A stretch of 64,000 bases of DNA. Origin: JBBDMU01 sp040878115 (GTDB lineage Bacteria; Bacteroidota; Rhodothermia; Balneolales; Natronogracilivirgulaceae). The stretch spans positions 1-64,000 of the forward strand of contig JBBDMV010000126.1 in NCBI GenBank assembly GCA_040878115.1, in the 5' to 3' direction. The first letter of the stretch is position 1, and each line of letters opens with the position of its first letter. Both the position numbers and the translations under genes were made by a program. This document shows positions 1 through 8,313 of the stretch, in pieces. Under the pieces are notes generated by a model that worked only from the letters and a program-made list of their open reading frames with translations, had not been told where the DNA came from and made no database searches.

Positions 1-121
1 GGCCTGATGCTCAATTTCTGCTATGCGCCTTTTTCTGTTATCATAGTCAAAGATACCTCCTCAGCGCATCAAGGCGCTGGAACAGTTCTTCAACAAATAC
101 GGTGCTATGATTAATTTGCAT
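1..121 (-). CDS. prfB: Peptide chain release factor 2, 5' part with programmed +1 frameshift (partial)
   Basis: RF2 terminates translation at UGA and UAA codons. Only the first ~40 codons are present; the gene runs off the left edge. The minus-strand reading starts at ATG 121-119 and continues for 24 codons to an in-frame TGA (49-47). The end of this short frame reads LRRYL, and the DNA is CTG AGG AGG TAT CTT TGA C, the classical RF2 autoregulatory frameshift site: an internal Shine-Dalgarno (AGGAGG, 61-56), a CTT slippery codon, then TGA C. Skipping one base after CTT gives DYDNRKRRIAEIEHQA, the usual RF2 continuation. When RF2 is scarce, ribosomes pause at UGA and shift into the full-length frame. 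The sequence shows the site directly; the identification rests on the family's conserved LRxYLDYD junction. Confidence 0.92.
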
Positions 122-165
122 AATCCCATCGTTTTTTATTCAAATTATAATTTTTAATATACCGA

Positions 166-195
166 ATACTGAAGTAAGTATCCTTGCTTCAGTAT
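166..195. repeat. Perfect 9-bp inverted repeat upstream of prfB
   Basis: ATACTGAAG (166-174) and CTTCAGTAT (187-195) pair perfectly around a 12-nt loop. It lies 45 nt upstream of the prfB start, in the divergent region before the M48 protease gene. No T-run follows on either strand, so it is not an obvious terminator. It could be an operator or a 5'-UTR hairpin. Confidence 0.5.
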
Positions 196-309
196 AATAA
201 TCTTCACTAATGGTAAACCCCTTAATCTATCAACGTAATTTTCTTTGTTACATTTTATTAACCATTTTGTGTTTTTGAAGCTTATTTCTTGAAGAAGTTT
301 CCACCTTTG

Positions 310-492
310 AATTGCCCTCAAATACAGACTAATAAGGCACGGGGATATGCAGGTTTTCTGTCCGGCCCAGACATAAATCAGAGTACCGGCTGTTGCAAAC
401 AGCTACAGAGATCAGCGGAATTTCACTTAACATTCTTCAGGGTTTTGAATAGATATGCCAAAGCTCTACCAGGAGCTTTAGTGAGGCAAGTT
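310..492. ncRNA. Candidate structured RNA in the prfB/M48 intergenic region
   Basis: This gene-free stretch has the layout of a folded RNA of about 183 nt. An outer helix pairs 310-320 (AATTGCC, bulged C, TCA) with 482-492 (TGAGGCAA, bulged G, TT). Inside are a GCTGTT/AACAGC hairpin near 390 and an AAAGCTC/GAGCTTT hairpin near 460-480. Size and long-rod shape recall 6S RNA, but I recognise no diagnostic 6S motif. The strand cannot be fixed because helices read on both. A 76-codon reading frame across it starts with TTG and resembles nothing. Confidence 0.25.
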
Positions 493-587
493 ACACCTAC
501 TTTCCCGATGCTTAAATAATACTAATCTAATATTTATTGGTTATTATTCTCGTTATGATGATGTAAATCAAATCCAGGGAAGAGATA

Positions 588-2081
588 ATGCTGATCAAAA
601 ACAAACTATATACTATCACCCTATGCCTGTTACTTGCCATAGGGACCTATGCTTGCGTAGTCCAGGAAAATCCCATTAGCGGAAGCCAGAGGGCATTAGC
701 TTACAGTTGGGAACAGGAAGTTGAACTTGGCCGACAAGCCGACGAGGAAATCATTATGCAATACGGCCTTTATGAGGATGCCGAAATGGCCGACTACGTA
801 ACGCGAGTGGGCCAGGAAGTGCTTGGATATAGCCATATGCGCCGTGAAGACACCGCTGAGAAGTTCCGCGAAACCGAATTCACGTTTCGGGTATTGGATA
901 GCCCGGTGATCAATGCATTTGCCCTCCCCGGTGGTTACGTCTATGTGACGCGTGGATTAATGGCCCATCTTAACAATGAAGCTCAGTTGGCCGTAGTTTT
1001 GGGCCATGAAATAGGTCATGTGGCCGGCAGACATGCTTCACAACGCGCCTTTAACCAGCAAATAGGACAAATTGCGCTGATTGGAGGCGCTATTATTGGC
1101 CAGGAGGCTTTGGGCTTGCCCGGCCAGGAAATCCTTGGTTTGGGTGGTCAGGCAGCTCAGCTGCTTTTCCTCAGTCATAGCCGAGACCATGAGCGGGAAT
1201 CGGATGAAGTCGGGGTGGAGTATGCCGCGAAAGCAGGGTATCGTGCCCATGAAGGGTCTGAGTTTTTCAGAACATTGAATCGCATTGGTGAACGTCAGGG
1301 TGCTACCCTACCCAACTTCCTTTCAACCCACCCCGATCCGGGTGACCGTGAAGAAGCTATCATCAATATGGCAAACAATTGGGAAAAAGCCGGCGAAAAC
1401 TTAGAAAATATCGACAAGGACCAATATTTAAATATTATAGACGGCATTATTGTAGGGATCAATCCAAGAGAAGGATATATTGAAGATGGCATATTTTACC
1501 ATCCCAATAACCGGTTCCGGTTTTCAATACCTGAGGGTTGGGGGCAAAATAACGAGGGGGCCCAGGTAATTCTTGTGGAAGAAAACCAGGAAGCTGTCAT
1601 CATATTTGAGAATGTTCAGGATTTAAATGATGCCGAAGAAGCCGTTGATCAGTTTGGCATGCAGGAGGGTGTTGAGGCTACCCAAAAAGAGTCCATTAAC
1701 ATTAACGGGATGCCGGCCTGGTATTTGCGTGCCCAGGCCCAAACTCAGGATGGGGAGCTTGAGGTTATGGTCGTAGGTATCGAGTACAATAACGAAGTTT
1801 ACCGTTTTGTTAACTATACCCCCGCTGAAATTTTTTCAGGTTATGAAAACACATTCAACTCTACGATTGAAAGCTTTCAGGAATTAACAGACCAAAGCCG
1901 TCTGAATGTTGAACCTGTTAGGCTATATTCAACCGCAGTCAACCGGGACGGTACATTCCAATCCTTTTTACCAGAGGAATTGCCTATGGACATGGATGCC
2001 GAAGAATTCGCTATCATCAATCAGACAGAGTTAGACGAGCGGATTTCCAGTGGAACATGGTTGAAATTGCCTGAACAGTAA
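588..2081 (+). CDS. M48-family zinc metalloprotease, putative lipoprotein
   Basis: Predicted periplasmic, membrane-anchored protease of the M48 (BepA/Oma1/HtpX-like) family, which acts in envelope protein quality control. The N-terminus is a hydrophobic signal ending in TYAC, a loose lipobox with Cys23. The zinc site is HEIGH (H140, E141, H144), and the third ligand is probably E204 in the ERESDE segment. The FLSTHPDPGDRE segment that typically follows is present. After about residue 290 comes an extra domain of ~200 residues (FSIPEGWG onwards) often found in Bacteroidota M48 proteins; its role is unknown. The gene stands alone with 466 nt upstream and 297 nt downstream. The family call is secure; substrate and exact localisation are inferred. 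Confidence 0.88.
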   Translation: MLIKNKLYTITLCLLLAIGTYACVVQENPISGSQRALAYSWEQEVELGRQADEEIIMQYGLYEDAEMADYVTRVGQEVLGYSHMRREDTAEKFRETEFTFRVLDSPVINAFALPGGYVYVTRGLMAHLNNEAQLAVVLGHEIGHVAGRHASQRAFNQQIGQIALIGGAIIGQEALGLPGQEILGLGGQAAQLLFLSHSRDHERESDEVGVEYAAKAGYRAHEGSEFFRTLNRIGERQGATLPNFLSTHPDPGDREEAIINMANNWEKAGENLENIDKDQYLNIIDGIIVGINPREGYIEDGIFYHPNNRFRFSIPEGWGQNNEGAQVILVEENQEAVIIFENVQDLNDAEEAVDQFGMQEGVEATQKESININGMPAWYLRAQAQTQDGELEVMVVGIEYNNEVYRFVNYTPAEIFSGYENTFNSTIESFQELTDQSRLNVEPVRLYSTAVNRDGTFQSFLPEELPMDMDAEEFAIINQTELDERISSGTWLKLPEQ

Positions 2082-2378
2082 ACTTCACGTTTTTTGCGAT
2101 GTATGGAGAAAAGCTAATTACCGTTATTTGGGTGATTAATATTAACATTGCTGCCTGGTGATTACTTTCTGTATCTTCCGGAATAATTATGTTAAGATTC
2201 TCGATGGAAATAACCGAAGGTGTTAAATCCTAAGAGGTGAAACTGCCTTCAGCCTCAAATTCTATGAAACTAAAACGATCCCTTTTCACCAAATGAGCTT
2301 GATACACTTTTTCTCCAAAAAAACAGTTGTTAATTTTGTATTTTATTTATCCCTGAAATTGCTCATAACCTCATTTAT

Positions 2379-3278
2379 ATGAAAACGAAAATTTCTACAG
2401 CATTAGCTCTTTGTCTCGGTCTTTTGTTTGTTTTTTCCGGAGTTACCAAATTATTGGATGTTCAGTCCTTTGTTCAGATGGTGAGCGGTTATCCGTTATT
2501 TTCCTTCGCGGCACCAATGGCCATGATAATCCCACCGCTTGAAATACTTCTTGGTGCCGGACTTATCTTACTTATGAACACCAAACGGCTTGCCCAAATC
2601 GCTGCAGGTGTTCTGGTATTTTTTACGGCAATATATCTTTACGGATATTACAGTGTCGGTATTACTAATTGTGGCTGCTTTGGTGCTTTAGGATTTTTGG
2701 ATAGTTCCCCTGCCGTTGTTGTTATCAGAAACCTGACTTTAATTGCCGCCTCCTTATTTGTCTGGAAAACAGGAACCTTAACTTACTTCAGCGAAAAAAT
2801 GAAAGTGAAACAATACAGCTTATACACCGGTGCCGTCATATTTTTTGCACTGGCGTATATCTCATCAAATAATCCATTGATGACGCAAGCCTCAGTAACT
2901 CAGGGAATGGATGTTGACATATCAGCCATCGTTGATTATGCCAACCTGGAAGAAGATAAAACGTATCTGTTATTTCTTTACAGTATGACTTGCCCCGCCT
3001 GTTGGAATTCCGTGGATGTCATCAATGAATACAAAAACTCCGATATAGTGAATGATGTAATTGGCATTACGGTGGGCAGCCGTGCGCAAGTGAAAGAATT
3101 TAACAGAGAATATAACCTCCGGTTCACTACTCACATGATCAACAGAGGCCTATTTGGACAATTAGCAAGTGTAACGCCAACTACCTACCTTGTAAAAAAT
3201 AATGTAGTAGTTGATGAGCTCGGTTACCCCATCCCTACGCCTGTTGAATACGCGAATAACACTGAGAACCAAAATTAG
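2379..3278 (+). CDS. MauE/DoxX-type membrane protein fused to a thioredoxin-like domain
   Basis: Two-domain protein of 299 residues. Residues ~1-140 hold four hydrophobic segments of the MauE/DoxX type, including the NCGCFG motif near residue 97 that is characteristic of redox-linked MauE proteins. A fifth membrane segment at ~148-166 leads to a C-terminal thioredoxin-like domain with CPAC (near residue 207) after FLYSMT, and a cis-Pro-like VTPTTYLV near the end. A plausible role is electron transfer across the membrane to a periplasmic disulfide reductase or oxidase, analogous to DsbB/DsbA or VKOR fusions. This role is inferred; the fold assignments rest on the motifs. The flanking intergenic regions are ~300 nt and ~270 nt, so it is probably monocistronic. 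Confidence 0.8.
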   Translation: MKTKISTALALCLGLLFVFSGVTKLLDVQSFVQMVSGYPLFSFAAPMAMIIPPLEILLGAGLILLMNTKRLAQIAAGVLVFFTAIYLYGYYSVGITNCGCFGALGFLDSSPAVVVIRNLTLIAASLFVWKTGTLTYFSEKMKVKQYSLYTGAVIFFALAYISSNNPLMTQASVTQGMDVDISAIVDYANLEEDKTYLLFLYSMTCPACWNSVDVINEYKNSDIVNDVIGITVGSRAQVKEFNREYNLRFTTHMINRGLFGQLASVTPTTYLVKNNVVVDELGYPIPTPVEYANNTENQN

Positions 3279-3546
3279 AAGATCACGTTAGCCGGTATAT
3301 AAATAATTTTCTGTTATTTGCATTCCCATTGTGTTCTTAAATAAATATCACAGTGAGAATGCGCCTCCAGAATGGCTGCTGCAGTTGCAACTGTGATTTA
3401 CATTGTGGCCGATATGCCTGCTCGTTTGCCAAAATTAAGTAGGAATAAAAAAACTACCCAACTGACACATATTAACTATTAAAATAACTTCAGTTAGGTA
3501 ATTTATAAATAAGAGGACGATCAAAAGTCTGATGCCTAAAAGGTGA

Positions 3547-4227
3547 TTAATCACCTTTTAGGATAAAACCTTTTTTTCGTACCGTTTGGATATAGTTCTT
3601 GGACGTAACCTCATTAATCTTTTTCCTTAAATAGCTGATATACACATTAAGGAAATTGGTTTGAGTATCAAAGGTAACTTCCCAGACATTCTTGGTAAGC
3701 TCATCTTTCCCAATCACCCTTTCTGGATTTTTTAGAAAATAGGCTAACAGGTTAAATTCATTGTTGGTCAGCCATATTTTCTCTCCATTCACCGTGAATT
3801 CTCTTTTGATCAGGTCCATGTTCAACTCCCCAAACTGGAGGCGTTCTTTCACGCCATTTGACTGATCACGGGTTCGCCGGGTAACGGCTTCGATCCGGGC
3901 CAAAAGCTCTTCGTTCTCAAAAGGTTTCGTCAGGTAATCATCAGCCCCTGTATTCAAGCCGGTTACTTTTGAATCTGTAGTTTTATGGGCTGATAAAATC
4001 AGTACAGGCGTTTGCACTTCGTTTTCACGAATATTTCTACAAACCTCGATGCCGTTTTTATCAGGTAAGGCTAAATCCAAAATAATACAATCATAACCAT
4101 TTTGGATAGCCCTTGTCTCTCCTTCTTGCCCATGTTCTACAGATTCTACTTCGTGACCATGCTTATCAAGCACACGTTCAATCAACGAACGGACAACGTA
4201 ATCATCCTCAATTACTAATATTTTCAT
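3547..4227 (-). CDS. OmpR/PhoB-family DNA-binding response regulator (orphan)
   Basis: Cytoplasmic two-component regulator of 226 residues. The receiver domain (1-118) has the acidic pair D8/D9, phosphoacceptor D51 in LDLALPD, S79 and K101 in LTKPF. A linker leads to a winged-helix domain (~130-224) with the family's LTNNEFNLL and TVRKKGFIL signatures. Phosphorylation at D51 would promote dimer binding to direct-repeat DNA sites. No histidine kinase lies next to it, so the partner must be encoded elsewhere. It is transcribed away from bioB across a 514-nt AT-rich region; nothing in the sequence links it to biotin control. Confidence 0.93.
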   Translation of the reverse strand: MKILVIEDDYVVRSLIERVLDKHGHEVESVEHGQEGETRAIQNGYDCIILDLALPDKNGIEVCRNIRENEVQTPVLILSAHKTTDSKVTGLNTGADDYLTKPFENEELLARIEAVTRRTRDQSNGVKERLQFGELNMDLIKREFTVNGEKIWLTNNEFNLLAYFLKNPERVIGKDELTKNVWEVTFDTQTNFLNVYISYLRKKINEVTSKNYIQTVRKKGFILKGD

Positions 4228-4741
4228 GCTAAGGTATTTGTTTTTTTAAAAGAGCAAATCAAAGATTTAGAACTCCTTTAATGTTATTATTTAAATGAAT
4301 AGTTGATGTATTGCTAAACTTAACCACCCTTTTTAAGAATCTTGACGTTACTTATTTAACGGTAACAAATTATTTTAAACAAGTAAAGCAAATAGATGAA
4401 GATTTATTGAGCTATCAATTTATAATATATTGCCGTTTCATCTGATTTTGAAGTTTTCTTGCAATCTCATCAATAGATATTCCAGCATTATTATCTTACT
4501 TTTTGTCTCTCATTGCGTTTAACAGGCATTTTGATGAAGTTTAGTAAAAAAATAATAATAAATTTGAACTAAATAATATCTTACCGGAATATTCTTTTTT
4601 GTTATTTTACCCGTTTAACATATATAAATTCTAATATATTAATACCGCGTGTATAGGTGATATTTTATTTTTTCGATTGATATTGTTCCTGAATCGACCT
4701 TACTTTAACATAACAAATTTTAATTTATTAATCGAATACAA
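4228..4741. other. 514-nt AT-rich divergent region (response regulator / bioB)
   Basis: No coding sequence is seen here. It must hold the promoters of the response regulator (leftward) and bioB (rightward). A weak Bacteroidota-like pair precedes bioB: TTG at 4677-4679 and TACTTTAA from 4701, 21 nt apart, about 40 nt before the ATG. I see no BioR or BirA operator palindrome that I could defend. Confidence 0.4.
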
Positions 4742-5737
4742 ATGGCTGCCTTACGAAACGATTGGAACAAAGACGAAATCGAAAATATTTACAATTCTCC
4801 CCTAATGGACTTGATATACAGGGCAGCTACCGTTCACCGTGAACATCACGATCCGGGTGAAGTCCAGGTTTGCACCCTGCTATCCATTAAGACCGGTGGA
4901 TGTCCGGAGGATTGCTCCTATTGTCCGCAATCAGCTCGTTACAATACAGGCGTTGATGCGGAAAAGCTTCTGGATAATGATTTTGTATTGGAAAAAGCGC
5001 GCAGGGCCCAGGCTTCGGGGAGCACACGATTCTGCATGGGAGCAGCATGGCGTGATGCCCGTAAGAATAAGGACTTCGACAATGTAGTCGATATGGTAAA
5101 GGGCATCACCAAAATGGGTATGGAGGTTTGCTGCACTCTTGGTATGTTAACCGATGAACAAGCCGCAAAATTAAAAGAAGCCGGCTTATATGCCTATAAT
5201 CATAATCTGGATACCAGCGAAAGCTACTATAAAGAAGTCATCACGACCCGCACGTACGATGATCGTTTAAATACCCTGAAAACTGTACGCGATCATGATA
5301 TATCTGTTTGCTGCGGTGGGATTATCGGGATGGGCGAAACCGATAAAGACCGGATCGACCTTCTTCATACCCTGTCTACCTTACCGGAACATCCTGAATC
5401 TGTGCCTGTGAATGCATTGCTTCCGGTTAAAGGGACACCCATGGAAAACATGGAACGAGTATCCGTGTGGGAAATGGTCAGGATGATCGCTACCGCAAGA
5501 ATTATTATGCCAACTGCAATGGTCAGGCTGTCTGCCGGCAGGGTCAATATGCCGGAGCAAGAACAAGCCCTTTGTTTCATGGCGGGAGCTAATTCCATCT
5601 TTGCCGGTGAGAAGCTGCTGATCACTGCAAATAATGATCACGATGAGGATATGAAGATGTTCAAGAACTTAGGCCTGAAGCCGAGGAAATCTTTCAAAGA
5701 TGCTAAGGCTAAACATATCCCTGAAGTTGAGGCTTAG
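4742..5737 (+). CDS. bioB: Biotin synthase
   Basis: Radical-SAM enzyme that inserts sulfur into dethiobiotin to make biotin, the last step of the pathway. The CxxxCxYC motif (C54, C58, C61, in GGCPEDCSYCPQS) binds the 4Fe-4S cluster and SAM. The 2Fe-2S sulfur-donor cluster ligands correspond to C98 (RFCMG), C130 (EVCCTLG) and C190 (SVCCGG). The length of 331 residues is normal. It faces the other biotin genes (bioF-H-C-D-A on the minus strand) tail to tail. The stop codon is followed immediately, at 5738, by a duplicated fragment of the bioA 3' end. Confidence 0.97.
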   Translation: MAALRNDWNKDEIENIYNSPLMDLIYRAATVHREHHDPGEVQVCTLLSIKTGGCPEDCSYCPQSARYNTGVDAEKLLDNDFVLEKARRAQASGSTRFCMGAAWRDARKNKDFDNVVDMVKGITKMGMEVCCTLGMLTDEQAAKLKEAGLYAYNHNLDTSESYYKEVITTRTYDDRLNTLKTVRDHDISVCCGGIIGMGETDKDRIDLLHTLSTLPEHPESVPVNALLPVKGTPMENMERVSVWEMVRMIATARIIMPTAMVRLSAGRVNMPEQEQALCFMAGANSIFAGEKLLITANNDHDEDMKMFKNLGLKPRKSFKDAKAKHIPEVEA

Positions 5738-5834
5738 GTAACTCTTCATCTGTAATGCAATAGAGTGGCATCAAGTATAGTGTGTTTCCCAATGGGCGAA
5801 GCAGCATGTTTTTTCCAAAGCCTGTTCTTTCCTG
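5738..5834 (-). pseudogene. Duplicated, decayed 3' fragment of bioA
   Basis: This stretch aligns with the bioA segment at 6435-6541 in the same orientation. Shared runs include GTAACTCTTCATCTGT, GGTGGCATCAA-like and TTTCCCAATGGGCGAAGCA, with scattered substitutions and a 7-nt deletion near the right end. It begins exactly one base after the bioB stop codon and carries no open frame of its own. It is a remnant left by a duplication or by the insertion of the REP-type element that now lies between it and intact bioA. Confidence 0.85.
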
Positions 5835-5855
5835 TTTTCCGCAATGCAGCGACCT

Positions 5856-6271
5856 TTACCCTGAAAGGGTAACATAATGCAGCCCAGGGTGAAAACCCTG
5901 GATCAACAATTTACCATACATCCAAGCCCTGTAAGGGCGACACAGGCAGGCACACGTTCATCATAGTCGATGTTATGTTTTTCAAGCCGTTCCCGGTATT
6001 CTTGTTTAAACGATTTTTTCTGATGATGTTTTTCCTGATCGGCCATTCCAGCCTTTTCTTTTAAATACGGTATCCGGTCCCTGGCACTGAAAACCAAATG
6101 CAGATGAATACGGTATAAAGATTGTGGCATCATAAAATGAAGGTTCTATGAAGGTTAACGATAATCCTTTATAGGCCCATTTACGGTGCCGCCCCTGCAG
6201 GGCTTTTGTATTTTTTTCATTTCAGCCCCAGGGTTGACACCCTGGGCTATATTCTGCCGCCTCGTTGAGGC
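5856..6271. repeat. Cluster of REP-like palindromes around a transposase relic
   Basis: Short GC-rich palindromes sit on both sides of the transposase remnant. On the left are TTACCCT-gaa-AGGGTAA (5856-5872), CCAGGGT-gaaa-ACCCTGG (5884-5901) and GCCCT-gta-AGGGC (5926-5938). On the right are GCCC-ctgca-GGGC (6191-6203), CCCAGGGT-tgac-ACCCTGGG (6227-6246) and GCCTC-gtt-GAGGC (6259-6271). Such hairpins are the usual companions and probable substrates of REP-associated tyrosine transposases (RAYTs). Confidence 0.75.
5903..6133 (-). pseudogene. REP-associated tyrosine transposase (IS200-like), internally deleted
   Basis: The frame begins MPQSLYRIHLHLVFSARDR, the N-terminal signature of Y1 transposases of the RAYT group, then jumps after ~27 residues to ADQEKHHQKKSFKQEYRERL and HNIDYDERV, which belong to the extreme C-terminus of the family. 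About 80-90 central residues, including the HUH motif and the catalytic Tyr region, are missing without loss of frame. Full-length relatives are ~150 residues. The protein cannot be active. Both ends are flanked by REP-like palindromes, so the unit resembles a non-autonomous derivative. Confidence 0.8.
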
Positions 6272-6381
6272 TGTTGAATGTGCGGGATTCCCTTTCTTCA
6301 TTGACAAACAGCGACATCGATAAAGCCTGAAAAATTCAATATATATCTTTAGAACAGTTGTGACTTTTCTGCAGCTCTTGT

Positions 6382-7671
6382 TTACAAATCTGATACCGCT
6401 GCCAATATTTCAGTAATCCCTTTATAGGCATTCTGTAACTCTTCATCTGTTATACAATAAGGTGGCATCAAATACAGGGTGTTTCCCAATGGGCGAAGCA
6501 ACATATTTTTTTCCAAAGCCTGTTCTTTGATCTTTCCTGATACCTGGTTTAAATAACCTTCCTCTTCACCAGTCACAACATCCATTGCAATAATGGTCCC
6601 GCAAAAACGAACACGATTTACCGCCGGGTTACCGGCCAGCTCATCAGCAAATACGCAGTGCCGTTCATCCATGTTCTTAAAAGCTGCTGTATTATTTTCC
6701 ATCAAAGTTAATGAAGCCAAGGCGGCTGCACAGCCCAATGGATTTGCCGTATATGAATGACCGTGATATAGTGTTTTCATCGGATCATCACTGTAAAATG
6801 CCTGATATATGTCATCACTGCAGGCTGTGACGGAGAGTGGCAGAAACCCCCCTGTAATGCCCTTCGAAAGACACATCAAGTCAGGCTTGGTATTTGTTTT
6901 TATGGAAGCAAACCAATCACCCGTGCGGCCAAAGCCGGTCATGACCTCATCATAAATGAGCAAGGTTTGATGTTCATGTACCAGCCGGTCTAGTTTCTGT
7001 AAGAATTCAGGACGGCACATGCGCATCCCTCCTGAGCCCTGTACGAGCGGTTCAATGATGAGGCCCGCATATTGAGCGGGATTTTCTTCAAAAAGCCGGG
7101 CTATGGCTTTCAGGCTTTCTGCTTCTTTCTGTTCTACTTTGTCATCACCTATGAATGTGGATGGATATGGAACGTGCTGAACATCAAATAACAAATCATT
7201 GAAAACCCTGAAGAACATAGACCTTGACCCCGCCGACATGGCTCCCACCGTATCACCGTGATAGCTTCCTTCAAAGGCTATAAATCTGTTTCTACCGGTT
7301 TCCCCCTTGTTCTTCCAGTACTGCCAGGCCATTTTCAAGGCAACCTCCACCGCTGTAGAACCATTATCTGAAAAGAATATTCGGTTTACTGAATCAGGTA
7401 AATGCGGTATTAAGCGTTTGGAAAGTTGTTCGGCCGGATCATGTGTAAAGCCGGCGAAGATGACATGTTCTAGCTTTTGTGCCTGATCATAAATAGCCTT
7501 TGCAATATCCGGCTGACTGTGTCCGTGAAGATTCACCCACCAGCTGGAGATAAGGTCCATGATCATTCGCCCGTCTTCGAGCTCCAGCCAAATCCCTTTT
7601 CCTGAACGGACCTTCAGGGGCTCTGCCGCGGTTTTCATTTGAGTAAATGGATGCCAGATGGATGATTTCAT
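6382..7671 (-). CDS. bioA: Adenosylmethionine-8-amino-7-oxononanoate aminotransferase
   Basis: PLP-dependent enzyme that converts KAPA to DAPA using SAM as amino donor (third step of the late biotin pathway). The 429 residues match the family length. Visible signatures are IWHPFTQMK at the start, DNGSTAVEVALKMA, YHGDTVGAMSAG, LIYDEVMTGFGRTG (cofactor-binding Asp) and LSKGITGGFLPLS with the Schiff-base Lys. It is the last gene of the bioF-bioH-bioC-bioD-bioA operon, starting 3 nt after bioD ends. Part of its 3' end has been copied beside bioB at 5738-5834. Confidence 0.97.
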   Translation of the reverse strand: MKSSIWHPFTQMKTAAEPLKVRSGKGIWLELEDGRMIMDLISSWWVNLHGHSQPDIAKAIYDQAQKLEHVIFAGFTHDPAEQLSKRLIPHLPDSVNRIFFSDNGSTAVEVALKMAWQYWKNKGETGRNRFIAFEGSYHGDTVGAMSAGSRSMFFRVFNDLLFDVQHVPYPSTFIGDDKVEQKEAESLKAIARLFEENPAQYAGLIIEPLVQGSGGMRMCRPEFLQKLDRLVHEHQTLLIYDEVMTGFGRTGDWFASIKTNTKPDLMCLSKGITGGFLPLSVTACSDDIYQAFYSDDPMKTLYHGHSYTANPLGCAAALASLTLMENNTAAFKNMDERHCVFADELAGNPAVNRVRFCGTIIAMDVVTGEEEGYLNQVSGKIKEQALEKNMLLRPLGNTLYLMPPYCITDEELQNAYKGITEILAAVSDL

Positions 7672-7674
7672 AGC

Positions 7675-8313
7675 TTAAAATGTTTGATCAAATATTTGTT
7701 GGAGTTTCTGGGGTGTTGGGCCTATTATCTTTTCAATTTCAGCAACTACCTGAGTACGACCGAATTTTTCAATAGCTTTTTTATTTTCAGCATTCTTCTC
7801 ACCATTTAATACCACTCCAAATACACTAATATTCATGCTGTTCAGCTTTTCTAAAGTGAGAAGCGTATGGTTTATGGTACCGAGTCCACTCCGGGCCACC
7901 ACAATGACAGGGATATTGAGATGACGGACCATATCAACCACGTAATGCTCATCATTTATGGGGACCATAATTCCTCCTGCCCCTTCTATAATAATGTGGT
8001 CTTGCTGAAATTCGGGAATGATGAAATCTTCCAGTTTTATGTCAATTCCATCAAGACGGGAAGAAAGGTGAGGTGATAAAGGTTTTGTGAGGCGGTAGCG
8101 TTCCGGCAGGAAATGAGATTCAGGCAGTCCCGTGTTTCGACGGACCCATTCGGTATCGGTCTCTTCATTCAGGCCGGACTGAATGGGTTTCCAATACGCT
8201 GCCTGAAGCCCTTTTGTTAATATCCCGGAAACCATCGTTTTCCCTAAGTCCGTGTCCGTGCCGGTAATGAAAAGCTTGCGTGGAAATTTGTTATTACGTG
8301 GTCCCATGATCAT
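7675..8313 (-). CDS. bioD: Dethiobiotin synthetase
   Basis: ATP-dependent carboxylase that closes the ureido ring of DAPA to give dethiobiotin. A P-loop-type TGTDTDLGKT near residues 17-26 and the IEGAGGIMVP motif (near residue 110) identify the family. The 212-residue length is normal. The start overlaps the bioC stop by 4 nt, indicating translational coupling, and bioA follows 3 nt after its stop. The N-terminus (MIMGPRNNKFPRKL) is a few residues longer than usual, and ATG two codons downstream is an alternative. Confidence 0.95.
   Translation of the reverse strand: MIMGPRNNKFPRKLFITGTDTDLGKTMVSGILTKGLQAAYWKPIQSGLNEETDTEWVRRNTGLPESHFLPERYRLTKPLSPHLSSRLDGIDIKLEDFIIPEFQQDHIIIEGAGGIMVPINDEHYVVDMVRHLNIPVIVVARSGLGTINHTLLTLEKLNSMNISVFGVVLNGEKNAENKKAIEKFGRTQVVAEIEKIIGPTPQKLQQIFDQTF

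Noticed and set aside
289..519. 76-codon open frame upstream of the M48 gene
   Set aside because: It begins with TTG, has no ribosome site, mixed composition and no recognisable motif, and lies across the candidate structured RNA helices.
4228..4741. Biotin or BioR/BirA operator before bioB
   Set aside because: No palindrome of the known type could be found.
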